From the NCBI GenBank assembly GCA_934190785.1, contig CAKPTA010000008.1, positions 1-42,133 of the forward strand: a stretch of 42,133 nt of DNA, in the 5' to 3' direction. The position numbers and the translations under genes are program-made. The notes below the pieces were generated by a model. The model worked only from the letters and a program-made list of their open reading frames with translations. It did not search any database and was not told where the DNA came from. Shown here one piece after another: positions 25,565 through 34,185 of the stretch (position 1 is the first letter of the stretch; each line of letters starts with the position of its first letter). This stretch comes from an uncultured Bacilli bacterium. GTDB taxonomy: Bacteria > Bacillota_I > Bacilli_A > RF39 > UBA660.

Positions 25565-26412
25565 TTCCTTTTTCCTGCTTTCATTCCAATTAATCTTGCT
25601 GCCATATCAAAAGGATATCTAAAAAATAAATCTATCCTTTTTTCCTCTACTATTCTCTTTAATATATAAAAAGCTAAAGCTTTCCCACTTCCTGTGGTAC
25701 CATATTTATCTAAATATTCATTTTCTTTAAAAAATTGCCCTGTCAATTTATATCTTTTATATATTTGTTTTAAAGTGAATTTATGCGAGTGCATAACCTC
25801 TGATTCTGAACAATATTTTATTTTGTAACCCGACATAATAATTTTATAAGCGATATACATATCCTCGCTTATAGGTAAATTCTTACCATCATAACCACCT
25901 AATTTTATAAAAATATCTCTTTTAATAGCTGATGCAGCATCTGAAAAGAAGAATGTATTTAATCCATACTTGGGTATGTCTTCTTTTGATACTATTTTTG
26001 ACACAGCTGGATAATTTTTTTCTCTTGTATACTTTTCAAGATTGTTATATTTTGGAATTTGTCTTGAGTATGTTGCTACTATATCATCATTAATATCACA
26101 AACAAGCTTATATAACCAATCAGCTCTTTTAATTTCAACATCTTGAGTAACAAAAACGACAATATCTGCATTAGACGCAAAAGCAGCTTTTTCTCTGACT
26201 AAACTATGTGAAAATTCAGATGGTTTTATAGTTTCATAATTGCATTTTAATTTTTTTAGTTTTTCCTCAGTTTTATCGCTACTCTCAGTAAGTATATATT
26301 TGATATTATTTATTGCAACATTCTCTTGCATTAGAAAAGAAGCATGCAACGCATCTATATAATTTTCTGCATTGTATAGCGGACAAACTATATCAACTGT
26401 ATTGGTTAGCAC
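25561..26412 (-). CDS. Rhamnosyltransferase-like family 2 glycosyltransferase
   Basis: About 283 aa. TVDIVCPLYNAENYIDALHASFLMQ, then YILTESSDKTEEKLKKLKC and FVTQDVEIKRADWLYKLV; the acidic site is TQDVE rather than the DxD of the two other GT2s. Later FSDAASAIKRDIFIKLGGYDGKNLPISEDMYIAYKIIMSGYKI is typical of the WbbL/RfbF-type branch, whose members often transfer rhamnose. Starts are ambiguous: GTG at 26412 has GGAG eight bases upstream, and another GTG lies three codons earlier. It is the second gene of the operon, consistent with adding the second sugar. Donor is inference. Confidence 0.82.
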   Translation of the reverse strand: MLTNTVDIVCPLYNAENYIDALHASFLMQENVAINNIKYILTESSDKTEEKLKKLKCNYETIKPSEFSHSLVREKAAFASNADIVVFVTQDVEIKRADWLYKLVCDINDDIVATYSRQIPKYNNLEKYTREKNYPAVSKIVSKEDIPKYGLNTFFFSDAASAIKRDIFIKLGGYDGKNLPISEDMYIAYKIIMSGYKIKYCSESEVMHSHKFTLKQIYKRYKLTGQFFKENEYLDKYGTTGSGKALAFYILKRIVEEKRIDLFFRYPFDMAARLIGMKAGKRK

Positions 26413-26442
26413 AAAATTCACTCCATATCTATATCTATATTT

Positions 26443-27114
26443 TTACTTAGCTCCATCTTTTTTAAACACTTTTATAAATGTTTTTAACATTATTTTAATA
26501 TCTAAAATAAGACTTCTATGATTATAATAGTATTCATCTAATACTAATCTTTTAATGAAATCAGTTCCACTTCTTCCATTGACTTGCCAATATCCTGTTA
26601 TACCAGGTTTACATTTAATAACTGTATTGTAATACTCACCCATATCTTCTTTTTCTCTATATAAATATGGTCTTGGTCCAACAAGTGACATATCGCCTTT
26701 TAAAACATTAATAAATTGTGGAAATTCATCTATACTAGTATCTCGTATAAATTTTCCAACCTTAGTAATTCTTGGATCATTTTTTAATTTTTTATAACGT
26801 TTATATTCTAATCGCATCTCTTCATTTTCTTCTAGCATTTTAAATAGTATTTCATCAGCATTCTCTACCATTGATCTAAACTTATATATATATATAGGTT
26901 TACCATTTCTACCAATGCGCTCTTGTTTAAATAAAATTGGTGCTTTATCATGATTAATCAAATTAGCTATTTTAATACCTATAATAAGTGGTATTAGTAA
27001 AATACACCCTACCAATCCAACAATAATATCAAAAATTCTTTTTGGAACCGTATATAATTTACTTACAGATATTTCTTTACAAGATACAATTTCTTCAATT
27101 TCAGTACCATCCAT
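26443..27114 (-). CDS. Undecaprenyl-phosphate sugar phosphotransferase (priming transferase)
   Basis: Starts glycan assembly by moving a sugar-phosphate from a UDP-sugar to undecaprenyl phosphate. The 223-residue protein has a short N-terminus, one membrane re-entrant helix (IIVGLVGCILLIPLIIGIKIANL, about 29-51), then the catalytic core: FKQERIGRNGKPIYIYKFRSM (about 61-81), DEFPQFINVLKGDMSLVGPRPYL (about 134-156) and KPGITGYWQVNGRS (about 169-182). These match the small WecP/PglC-like group of bacterial sugar transferases, which lack the long N-terminal membrane domain of WbaP/WcaJ. It is the first gene of the operon, with AGAGGAGA before the ATG. Confidence 0.95.
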   Translation of the reverse strand: MDGTEIEEIVSCKEISVSKLYTVPKRIFDIIVGLVGCILLIPLIIGIKIANLINHDKAPILFKQERIGRNGKPIYIYKFRSMVENADEILFKMLEENEEMRLEYKRYKKLKNDPRITKVGKFIRDTSIDEFPQFINVLKGDMSLVGPRPYLYREKEDMGEYYNTVIKCKPGITGYWQVNGRSGTDFIKRLVLDEYYYNHRSLILDIKIMLKTFIKVFKKDGAK

Positions 27115-27170
27115 ATAAATCTCTCCTCTAAATATTTAAACTTAAAACATTGTTCAATTCGTGTAACTCT

Positions 27171-27199
27171 ACTATATCATATTAATTAAAAAAAGACAA
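27171..27199 (-). promoter_or_regulatory. SigA-type promoter of the polysaccharide operon
   Basis: Minus strand: -35 TTGTCT (27194-27199), 17-base spacer, extended -10 TGATATAGT (core 27171-27176). The leader is about 50 bases, with no evident attenuator. No other terminator was seen until 17.8 kb, so one transcript could cover ten genes. Confidence 0.65.
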
Positions 27200-27261
27200 C
27201 TAAACTTTACATTGTGATTCTATATAACAAATTACATATATTATACATTTTTTATATAAAA

Positions 27262-27288
27262 AATAAAGAACCTTAATGGTTCTTTATT
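27262..27288 (-). terminator. Terminator of clpB
   Basis: Stem AATAAAGAACC (27262-27272) / GGTTCTTTATT (27278-27288), with T-rich tail on the minus strand. The clpB stop (27273-27275) is the first part of the loop. Confidence 0.85.
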
Positions 27289-29393
27289 ATAAATGTATTA
27301 TTATCATCAACATCAATTATGATATTATCACCAAATTTTATATGATCACTAATAATTTCATTAGCAAGTAATGTTTCAATATTACGTGATACAAATCGTT
27401 TTATTGGACGAGCTCCATATAACTCATCATATGAAGAATCTATAACATAATCCTTAGCTTTATCTGTAAGACTTACATGTATATGTTTATCTTGTAATCT
27501 ATCTTCTATTTCTTTTATTATTTTATCTAGTATTTCATATACAACTTTTTTATTCAATGAATTAAAAATAATAATTTCATCAATACGATTTATAAATTCT
27601 GGTTTGAATGTTTTCTTAAGTTCATCCATGACAAGCTCATTACTATTTTCTTTATTTTCAAGAATATACTCACTTCCTAAGTTAGATGTCATAATTATAA
27701 TTGTATTTTTAAAGTCAACGGTTCTTCCTTGACCATCTGTAATTCTACCATCATCCAGTATCTGAAGTAATATATTAAATACATCGTGATGAGCTTTTTC
27801 AATTTCATCAAATAAGACAATGCTATAAGGATTACGTCTTATGGCCTCAGTTAACTGTCCACCATCATCATATCCCACATATCCTGGAGGAGAACCTATA
27901 AGTCTAGCTACTGAATGTGGTTCCATATATTCACTCATATCAATACGAACCATATGTCTTTCATCATCAAATAATTCATATGCTAAAGACTTAGCAACTT
28001 CTGTTTTACCTACTCCAGTTGGCCCTAGGAAAATAAATGAACCAATTGGACGTTTAGGATCTTTAATACCAGCACGAGCTCTTTTAATAGCGTCACTAAC
28101 AAGATTTATTGCTGTATCTTGTCCTTTAACACGCTTCTTCAAATTACTACTTAAATTTAAAAGCTTTTCACGTTCACCACCAACTAATTTTTGAATTGGA
28201 ATATTAGTCCATTTTGAAATAATCGATGCAATAGACTCTTCATCTACTGTGTCACTTAAAATTTTAGATTCATCTTTTGCTTTTAAATCAGCAAGTTCTT
28301 TTTCTAATTTAGGAATAGTTCCATGGCGAAGACGAGCTGCTGACTCTAAGTCATAATTATTTTCAGCTGTTTCAAGCTTAAATTTAGCATTTTCAATTTC
28401 AGCTTTCTTCTTACCAATTTCTTCATTAATATTCTTTTCAGTTTCCCATGCTTCTCTATATTTCTTTTCTTTTTCTTTTAAATCAACAAGTTCATTATTA
28501 ATTTCTTGAACACGATTTTTAGATATATCATCTTTTTCTTTTTTTAGAGCTTCCCTTTCTACTTCAAGTTGCATTATTTTTTTAGTAAGGATATCTAAAT
28601 CTATTGGAACTGAATCCATTTGAACTTTTATAGTAGCACACGCTTCATCAACTAAATCAATTGCCTTATCTGGTAAAAATCTACTAGTTATATATCTATC
28701 AGATAAAGTTGCTGCGGCAACTAGAGCATTATCTTTAATTGTTACACCATGGTAAACTTCAAAACGTCTTTTAAGTCCACGCAAAATTGTTATTGTATCT
28801 AAAACAGTTGGTTCACTAACTAAAACACGTTGAAAACGTCTTTCTAGTGCCCCATCCTTTTCAATATATTTACGATATTCATTAAGTGTTGTTGCACCAA
28901 TAACATGTATTTCACCCCTTGCTAAAAGAGGTTTTAACATATTACCAGCATCCATAGCACCTTCTAGTGCTCCTGCTCCAACAATCATATGGATTTCATC
29001 AATAAACATAATAATTTCGCCATTTGACTCTTTAATTTTCTTTAAAACAGCCTTTAATCGTTCCTCAAATTCACCACGATATTTAGCACCAGCTATTAAT
29101 GACCCAAGATCAAGTTCCCAAATACGTTTATTTTTTAAACTTGCTGGAACATCTCCTTTTACAATTCGTTGTGCAAGCCCTTCAACAATAGCGGTTTTAC
29201 CTACTCCAGGTTCTCCTATTAAAACAGGATTATTTTTAGTTTTACGAGATAATATACGTGTAATATTACGAACTTCTTCATCACGTCCTATTACAGGATC
29301 TATCTTTCCATCCTGAACAGATGCGACAATATCACGACCATATTTTTCTAATACATTTTCAAGATTCTCTTGATAAGGATTTTGTCCATTCAT
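27273..29393 (-). CDS. clpB: Disaggregase ClpB lacking the N domain
   Basis: ClpB hexamers pull aggregated proteins apart with DnaK. The 706 residues begin at the linker (NPYQENLENVLEKYGRDIV) before AAA1, so the ~145-residue mobile N domain of the usual 850-870-aa ClpB is absent. Present: Walker A GEPGVGKTA (about 58-66), pore-loop KYRG, DEIH, the coiled-coil middle domain (about 265-385), AAA2 with GPTGVGKTE, GYVG pore loop, and RPIKRFV near the end. No ClpP-binding loop of ClpC/ClpA type was seen. AAAGGAGG precedes the start and a CIRCE-containing promoter lies just upstream, so the short form is the natural start, not a truncation. N-domain-less ClpB is known in some Mollicutes. Confidence 0.95.
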   Translation of the reverse strand: MNGQNPYQENLENVLEKYGRDIVASVQDGKIDPVIGRDEEVRNITRILSRKTKNNPVLIGEPGVGKTAIVEGLAQRIVKGDVPASLKNKRIWELDLGSLIAGAKYRGEFEERLKAVLKKIKESNGEIIMFIDEIHMIVGAGALEGAMDAGNMLKPLLARGEIHVIGATTLNEYRKYIEKDGALERRFQRVLVSEPTVLDTITILRGLKRRFEVYHGVTIKDNALVAAATLSDRYITSRFLPDKAIDLVDEACATIKVQMDSVPIDLDILTKKIMQLEVEREALKKEKDDISKNRVQEINNELVDLKEKEKKYREAWETEKNINEEIGKKKAEIENAKFKLETAENNYDLESAARLRHGTIPKLEKELADLKAKDESKILSDTVDEESIASIISKWTNIPIQKLVGGEREKLLNLSSNLKKRVKGQDTAINLVSDAIKRARAGIKDPKRPIGSFIFLGPTGVGKTEVAKSLAYELFDDERHMVRIDMSEYMEPHSVARLIGSPPGYVGYDDGGQLTEAIRRNPYSIVLFDEIEKAHHDVFNILLQILDDGRITDGQGRTVDFKNTIIIMTSNLGSEYILENKENSNELVMDELKKTFKPEFINRIDEIIIFNSLNKKVVYEILDKIIKEIEDRLQDKHIHVSLTDKAKDYVIDSSYDELYGARPIKRFVSRNIETLLANEIISDHIKFGDNIIIDVDDNNTFIIKNH

Positions 29394-29441
29394 GATTACC
29401 CCTCCTTTATATTATATTGGTCTTATTCATCCAACATAATC

Positions 29442-29469
29442 ATTATATCACATATTTAGCACTTGTCAA
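29442..29469 (-). promoter_or_regulatory. SigA-type promoter of clpB inside CIRCE
   Basis: Minus strand: -35 TTGACA (29464-29469, centre of CIRCE), 16-base spacer, extended -10 TGATATAAT (core 29442-29447). Repressor bound at CIRCE would cover the -35. Confidence 0.8.
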
Positions 29470-29482
29470 GTATGAGTGCTAA
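29456..29482. promoter_or_regulatory. CIRCE operator (HrcA binding site)
   Basis: TTAGCACTT-N9-GAGTGCTAA matches the CIRCE consensus (TTAGCACTC-N9-GAGTGCTAA) at 17 of 18 positions. The palindrome extends outwards to 14-bp arms (29450-29463 and 29475-29488). HrcA represses chaperone genes until heat shock. The hrcA gene is not in the window. Confidence 0.95.
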
Positions 29483-29496
29483 ATATGTACAAAAAA

Positions 29497-29514
29497 AGAA
29501 GTAATGATACTTCT
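29497..29514 (-). terminator. Terminator of the membrane-protein gene upstream of clpB
   Basis: AGAAGTA / TACTTCT (29497-29503 and 29508-29514) with a 4-base loop and a 7-T tail on the minus strand, ending next to CIRCE. Confidence 0.75.
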
Positions 29515-29545
29515 ATTTTCATAAATTGCCATAATTTTGATAACA

Positions 29546-30511
29546 TTAAATGTCAAACATTTTATTCTCTTTTTTTTCACGTACAAAATATATAACTATA
29601 TTTATAGTAAACAATATTAAAGATATTATAAAACAAATAAATCCATAATTCTTCATATTATCTATCATACTATTCATTATATATTTAACAAAATTTATAA
29701 TTATATCTGGAGCATTATATAAAATATTATTAACTAAGAAAGGAATTAAAAAGATATATACTAGTTGAATTAATCCAGAAATTAAAAATGCAACTCCTAC
29801 CCATTTCATCCATTTATAAATGCTTACTCTAGATAAAGCTATTAATAATATTAGAAAGCTAGAGAACCCAAATAAAATGTAAGTTAAAAGATCACTATAA
29901 ATAAATCTTATTATTTGAAGAGGCAATACCATTTTTTGATTATGACTAGTCATATTGCCATCATTTAATTTATCATCAATTTTAAGAATTAATTTATTAA
30001 TATTATCTTCTACTATTGGCATATTATCTTTTAGTTTTTCTAAAACGATCTTTTCTTTTTCTTCCGTAAGTAATTCACTTCCACGTACGTTATTCTCTCT
30101 TAATTCATTTGTTATTAAACTCATATTTTCTTCGAAGTATTTATAAAGATTATCACTATTTAAATATGACATATTGGGTTTCTTATCATATATTACATAA
30201 TTTATTCCTGATGTCACTGATGAATTTATAATATTTAAAACTGGTTCGGTGCGGAAAAAATCATCAATTATATTTTCTGGTACTCCAGATTCAATAAATT
30301 TATTTTTTATATTAATAATATATTTTGAAGTTGAACTATCATTTGTTAACAAACCCATAATATCTATTTTACTAAGTGTTGTTTTTATTTCACTTTCTGT
30401 TAAATATTTTTTACTAATACTAATACCAATATATATACTAATATTAATTGTAAGTAATATTACACAAATAAATGTTATAATATTTCTAAAAATTTTTAAT
30501 ACTACCTTCAT
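29546..30511 (-). CDS. Membrane protein with a large extracytoplasmic domain, unknown function
   Basis: Family not recognised. It has 321 residues: one N-terminal membrane helix (about 10-32), an outer domain of about 170 residues that is helical and charged (SEIKTTLSKIDIMGLL... VRGSELLTEEKEKIVLEKLKDNMPIVEDNINKLI), then three helices (about 211-229, 240-262 and 290-311), and a short KREKKENKMFDI tail. This resembles a sensor or lytic-regulator layout, but there is no catalytic motif. GGAGAG precedes the start. It is a single gene with its own promoter, divergent from the Cys-rich protein. Confidence 0.75.
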   Translation of the reverse strand: MKVVLKIFRNIITFICVILLTINISIYIGISISKKYLTESEIKTTLSKIDIMGLLTNDSSTSKYIINIKNKFIESGVPENIIDDFFRTEPVLNIINSSVTSGINYVIYDKKPNMSYLNSDNLYKYFEENMSLITNELRENNVRGSELLTEEKEKIVLEKLKDNMPIVEDNINKLILKIDDKLNDGNMTSHNQKMVLPLQIIRFIYSDLLTYILFGFSSFLILLIALSRVSIYKWMKWVGVAFLISGLIQLVYIFLIPFLVNNILYNAPDIIINFVKYIMNSMIDNMKNYGFICFIISLILFTINIVIYFVREKKENKMFDI

Positions 30512-30532
30512 ACTATCTCTCCTATATATAGT

Positions 30533-30582
30533 AGTATATCATATTAATACTAATTTGCATTATTATTTTTTTGTGGTATAAT
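30533..30582. promoter_or_regulatory. Divergent promoters sharing one -35 hexamer
   Basis: TTGCAT (30555-30560) is the plus-strand -35, 16 bases before TATAAT (30577-30582, preceded by TGG). Read on the other strand it is ATGCAA, 16 bases before the minus-strand extended -10 TGATATACT (core 30533-30538). The two genes therefore appear to use the same six bases as opposite -35 regions. Confidence 0.55.
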
Positions 30583-30610
30583 AACTCTCACAAAAAGAGG
30601 GGGTATTTTT

Positions 30611-31168
30611 ATGTCTTATAGTTATTCTACTTGTTATTGTAGAGAATGTGAATGTATGGATTTAAGTGATAGATCAAGATATGATAATATAAAAGCATGG
30701 TGTTCTGCTAGAAGAACTTATATAAATCCTAATGAAAATGCTTGTTCTACATATTTTAGATATGATGAATCTAGGAAACCAGTATCAAGTTGTTACTTAA
30801 CAACTATTATTTGCAATTTATTAGGTAAAGGAGAAAACGCTCCTGAGTTACAAATGATGCGTACATTTAGAGATGGATATATGCTTAACAATCCAGAACT
30901 ATATCCTATGCTTATTGAATATGATGTTGTTGGTCCTAAAATAGTAAATGAGCTTATCCACGATCCACTTCAAATGACAATTGCTAAAAAGCTTTATGAA
31001 AACTATATCAATCCTATAACAGAAGATATATTATTAGCAAACTATGATATAGCAATTCAAAAATATACTAATATGACACAAAAATTAAAAAACATGTATA
31101 ATATTGACTCTACAATAACAAGAAAACTAGATATTAATATAAAAACATTAGGTAAAGCTCGTACCTAA
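30611..31168 (+). CDS. Cys-rich protein with a CFI-box-like region
   Basis: 185 aa. The N-terminus reads CYCRECECMDL (about 8-18), with further cysteines at about 31 and 45, giving C-x2-C...C...C spacing suited to a zinc site. A second conserved block starts SSCYLTTIICNLLGKGENAPELQMMRTFRDGYM (about 59-91) and continues LYPMLIEYDVVGPKIVNEL (about 97-115); it resembles the CFI-box type region of proteins found in gut Bacillota, where the first residues are CFI/CYL followed by a cysteine and a basic-Gly motif. The remaining 70 residues are helical. No signal peptide. GAGGGGG precedes the start; single gene. Function not known. Confidence 0.65.
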   Translation: MSYSYSTCYCRECECMDLSDRSRYDNIKAWCSARRTYINPNENACSTYFRYDESRKPVSSCYLTTIICNLLGKGENAPELQMMRTFRDGYMLNNPELYPMLIEYDVVGPKIVNELIHDPLQMTIAKKLYENYINPITEDILLANYDIAIQKYTNMTQKLKNMYNIDSTITRKLDINIKTLGKART

Positions 31169-31176
31169 TGTTTTTT
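31141..31176 (+). terminator. Terminator overlapping the Cys-rich gene's stop
   Basis: A 14-bp stem (31141-31154 and 31162-31175), 7-base loop, followed by T-rich sequence. The TAA stop (31166-31168) is in the stem. It may also stop ftsK transcripts from the other side. Confidence 0.8.
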
Positions 31177-31180
31177 ATTT

Positions 31181-33451
31181 TTATTCTTTATCTTCTTTAT
31201 TCTCCAATTTAACTAAAACCTCTCTTGGCTTAGAACCATTATTAGGTCCAACTATTCCCCTGTCTTCAAGAAGGTCAATACAGCGAGCAGCTCTATTATA
31301 ACCAAGTCTAAATCTTCTTTGTAATAAAGAAGCTGATGCCTTTCCTTGTGATACAACAAAATCTACTATTTCATTATATAAAGGTTCCTCATAATCATCT
31401 TCGCCCTTACCTTTAGAATCAACCATTGAAATAGCATTCATCTCTTCTGTATCCATAAGTAGTGTTTGATCATAATGAGCAATTTGCTGTTTAATAGTAT
31501 GATCAACTACTGCTTTAATCTCTTCATCTGAAATAAATGTTCCTTGAACACGAATTGGTGTATTTTCTCCTTGAGGTAAGAATAACATATCACCTTTTCC
31601 AAGTAATTTTTCTGCCCCTGTCATATCCAAAATAGTACGTGAATCAATACTACTTGAAACAGCAAAAGAAATACGTGATGGGATATTAGCTTTAACAACA
31701 CCTGTTATAACATCAGTACTTGGACGCTGCGTTGCAACAATTAAATGAATTCCAGCAGCACGAGCCATTTGCGTAATACGCATAATAGAATCCTCAACTT
31801 CCTTTGCAGCAACAAGCATAAGATCTGCTAACTCATCTATGATAACAACAATAAAAGGAAGATGTCTAAGTTTATCACTACCAGTTAATGTTTCGTTTTT
31901 CTTATCAACATAAGCATTATAGCCAGCAATGTTTTTAGTTCCAGACTCACTAAACATTTCATATCTATTTTCCATTTCAACTACTATCTTCTTTAAAGCA
32001 ATATTAGCTTTTTTAGGATCAGTTACAACTGGTGCTAAAAGATGTGGAACACCATTATACATACTAAGTTCAACTTTCTTAGGATCAACTAACACAAGTT
32101 TTACTTCATCAGGTTTAGTACGCATTAAAATAGATATAATAATACTATTTATACAAACTGACTTACCACTACCAGTAGATCCAGCTACCAAAAGGTGTGG
32201 CGTTTTATTAATCTCAGCATATACTGGTTTACCCATTATATTTCTTCCAAGTGTTACTAGAAGTTTAGACGAATCCATACTCTTAGGAACACTTTCTAAT
32301 ATTTCACGAACAGTAACCATTGACGTTTTCTTATTTGGAATTTCAATACCAATTGTTGATTTACCAGGAATTGGTGTTTGAATACGAACATCTTTAGCAG
32401 CTAATGCAAGAGCAATTTCACTATGAATTCCAGAAACCTTACTAAGACGAGTTCCTGATTTTAATTCTAATTCATACTGTGTAACAGTAGGCCCAGGATT
32501 AATAGCAACAACATGTCCCTCTATTCCAAAATCTTTTAAAACTTGATGTAAAACATCAACATTATGGCTAATTGTTTCTTTAGAATCACCATCTTTATTT
32601 TTAGATGGCTTTGTAAGAAGTGAGATAGGAGGATAAATATACTTTTTATTAGAAGAAACAAAAGTATCATGATTAACATTATCTACGTTATTAGATACAT
32701 CATCATTCTTAATTTCTTCTTTTAAAGGCTCAGGTTCATTATTATTAAAATTAATAAGTTCATCTAAACTAGATACGATAATTTTCTCTTTTGGCTTTTC
32801 AGGCTCAACAACAGCTTTTTTATCATCATCATATTTTTTCTCAATATTAGCAATTTCTTCTTTATCTTTTTCTTTTAATTTTTTACCACTATTCTTCATG
32901 TGTTCAAAACACCATTTAATTAGATCATGTATAGATACACCAGTAAACATAACCATTCCGCATATTAATAAAACCCAAATAACAATTTTCGTTCCTTTAA
33001 TAGCAAATAAATTAACAAAAATAAACGAAAAGAATGCTCCTAAAACACCTCCACCTAAGTTAGCACTACTATTGCTACTAGCCATAAAATTATTGATAGT
33101 TTCAGTTATTATTTCAGCACCTTTTAGTTCTGTATCCTCTAAATATCCTATATGCGAAAGAAGAAGAACACCTACAAAGAAAACATATAAACCTATTAAT
33201 TTTGAAGTAAAAAAATCAGGTTTATCTCTTTTTATAATCATATATATACCTGTTATAATTAAAGCAAGTAAAATAAGTCCATACCAAGGTCCAACTAAAA
33301 ACATAGAAAAATTTCTAATAAAGTTGCCGACTATTCCTGTTCCTGGAATACAACCAATAATTGCAATTAAAATAAGACCAATTCCTATTAATTCAATTTG
33401 ATAACCAGAACTTTTCTTCTCCACTTCTTTTCTAGCTTTTTTCTTTGCCAT
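31181..33451 (-). CDS. ftsK: DNA translocase FtsK/SpoIIIE
   Basis: Pumps DNA through the closing septum. The start is the ATG at 33451 (MAKKKARKE), with AGGAGGTACC upstream, giving 756 aa. Four membrane helices occupy about 20-160; a charged linker follows (about 180-275); the alpha/beta motor starts near 280, with SGIHSEIALALAAKDVRIQTPIPGKSTIGIEIPN, Walker A GSTGSGKSV (about 425-433), Walker B IIDELADLM, and ATQRPSTDVITG. The gamma winged helix ends the protein (EIVDFVVSQGKASASLLQRRFRLGYNRAARCIDLLEDRGIVGP). A TGATATAAT lies just upstream (core 33476-33481). Sporulation genes are not seen, so FtsK-type segregation is the safer role. Confidence 0.97.
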   Translation of the reverse strand: MAKKKARKEVEKKSSGYQIELIGIGLILIAIIGCIPGTGIVGNFIRNFSMFLVGPWYGLILLALIITGIYMIIKRDKPDFFTSKLIGLYVFFVGVLLLSHIGYLEDTELKGAEIITETINNFMASSNSSANLGGGVLGAFFSFIFVNLFAIKGTKIVIWVLLICGMVMFTGVSIHDLIKWCFEHMKNSGKKLKEKDKEEIANIEKKYDDDKKAVVEPEKPKEKIIVSSLDELINFNNNEPEPLKEEIKNDDVSNNVDNVNHDTFVSSNKKYIYPPISLLTKPSKNKDGDSKETISHNVDVLHQVLKDFGIEGHVVAINPGPTVTQYELELKSGTRLSKVSGIHSEIALALAAKDVRIQTPIPGKSTIGIEIPNKKTSMVTVREILESVPKSMDSSKLLVTLGRNIMGKPVYAEINKTPHLLVAGSTGSGKSVCINSIIISILMRTKPDEVKLVLVDPKKVELSMYNGVPHLLAPVVTDPKKANIALKKIVVEMENRYEMFSESGTKNIAGYNAYVDKKNETLTGSDKLRHLPFIVVIIDELADLMLVAAKEVEDSIMRITQMARAAGIHLIVATQRPSTDVITGVVKANIPSRISFAVSSSIDSRTILDMTGAEKLLGKGDMLFLPQGENTPIRVQGTFISDEEIKAVVDHTIKQQIAHYDQTLLMDTEEMNAISMVDSKGKGEDDYEEPLYNEIVDFVVSQGKASASLLQRRFRLGYNRAARCIDLLEDRGIVGPNNGSKPREVLVKLENKEDKE

Positions 33452-33475
33452 ATTGGTACCTCCTAGCATAAACAC

Positions 33476-33484
33476 ATTATATCA
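33476..33484 (-). promoter_or_regulatory. Extended -10 before ftsK
   Basis: TGATATAAT on the minus strand, about 25 bases before the ftsK start codon. The -35 region is poor. Confidence 0.5.
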
Positions 33485-33544
33485 CGGATAACTCAAATAA
33501 GTAAATTAATTAAATAGAAACTTTTAATATTTATAATAAAAAAA

Positions 33545-33561
33545 TTAGTCAAAATGACTAA
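33545..33561 (-). terminator. Terminator of the unknown gene before ftsK
   Basis: TTAGTCA (33545-33551) / TGACTAA (33555-33561), then seven or more Ts on the minus strand, about 10 bases past the stop. Confidence 0.75.
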
Positions 33562-33570
33562 ATCAAAATT

Positions 33571-34131
33571 TTATTTTTTAGTTAAAACATGATTATAACT
33601 TATAGAATTAGAAAGTTCTACATTAATACTATCATGTTCTAATTTATGAGATGCAGACTCAAGTAAACACTCATGACAATCATAACCAAAAATTTTACAA
33701 CGATAGTTATTAGTACTATCTAAAGCATCCAAAGATATTTTTTTTATTGGTTGAACACATAAATCAAATTGTTCCCATATTTTTACTGCATCTATTGGAC
33801 TAAGTTTCCCACTTTCATGAATCTTATCTATTTTTTCTATCGTTAAGTCATCATAAAACTCTTTTGACTTAAGTTTCATAATAGTTTGATCACACACTGA
33901 TTTTAAAACAATTATTTTACCATTTTCACATTGTTTGTAAATTAATAAACTCATAACTTTTTCATCTACATATTTAAGATATTTCTTAAAATAACTAATA
34001 TATTCTAAAAAAGAATCAAAAATATAAACTTTTTTATCATTTACAAATTCATAAGTATATTCTTTATTATTTTCAATTTCAGCTCCAACAATGCGCAAAT
34101 AAAGCCATGTTTTAAAATCTAATCTATCCAT
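33571..34131 (-). CDS. Uncharacterised Cys-containing protein
   Basis: Family not recognised. The 186-residue soluble protein has no signal peptide. Near the C-terminus it has C-x6-C-x2-C (CKIFGYDCHEC, about 150-160), followed by LLESASHKLEHDSI, a small putative metal-binding knuckle plus helix. The middle is helical (EFYDDLTIEKIDKIHES). GGAGGG precedes the start; its own terminator follows, and it lies 55 bases past the end of the small RNA gene. I cannot assign a role. Confidence 0.65.
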   Translation of the reverse strand: MDRLDFKTWLYLRIVGAEIENNKEYTYEFVNDKKVYIFDSFLEYISYFKKYLKYVDEKVMSLLIYKQCENGKIIVLKSVCDQTIMKLKSKEFYDDLTIEKIDKIHESGKLSPIDAVKIWEQFDLCVQPIKKISLDALDSTNNYRCKIFGYDCHECLLESASHKLEHDSINVELSNSISYNHVLTKK

Positions 34132-34185
34132 ATACCCTCCAAATGCTCTCTATATTTTATTATATTTTTATAAATCTAATATATT

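Noticed and set aside
27273..29393. Frameshift or truncation of clpB as the cause of its missing N domain
   Set aside because: A good Shine-Dalgarno, a promoter and CIRCE lie directly upstream, leaving no room for lost coding sequence.
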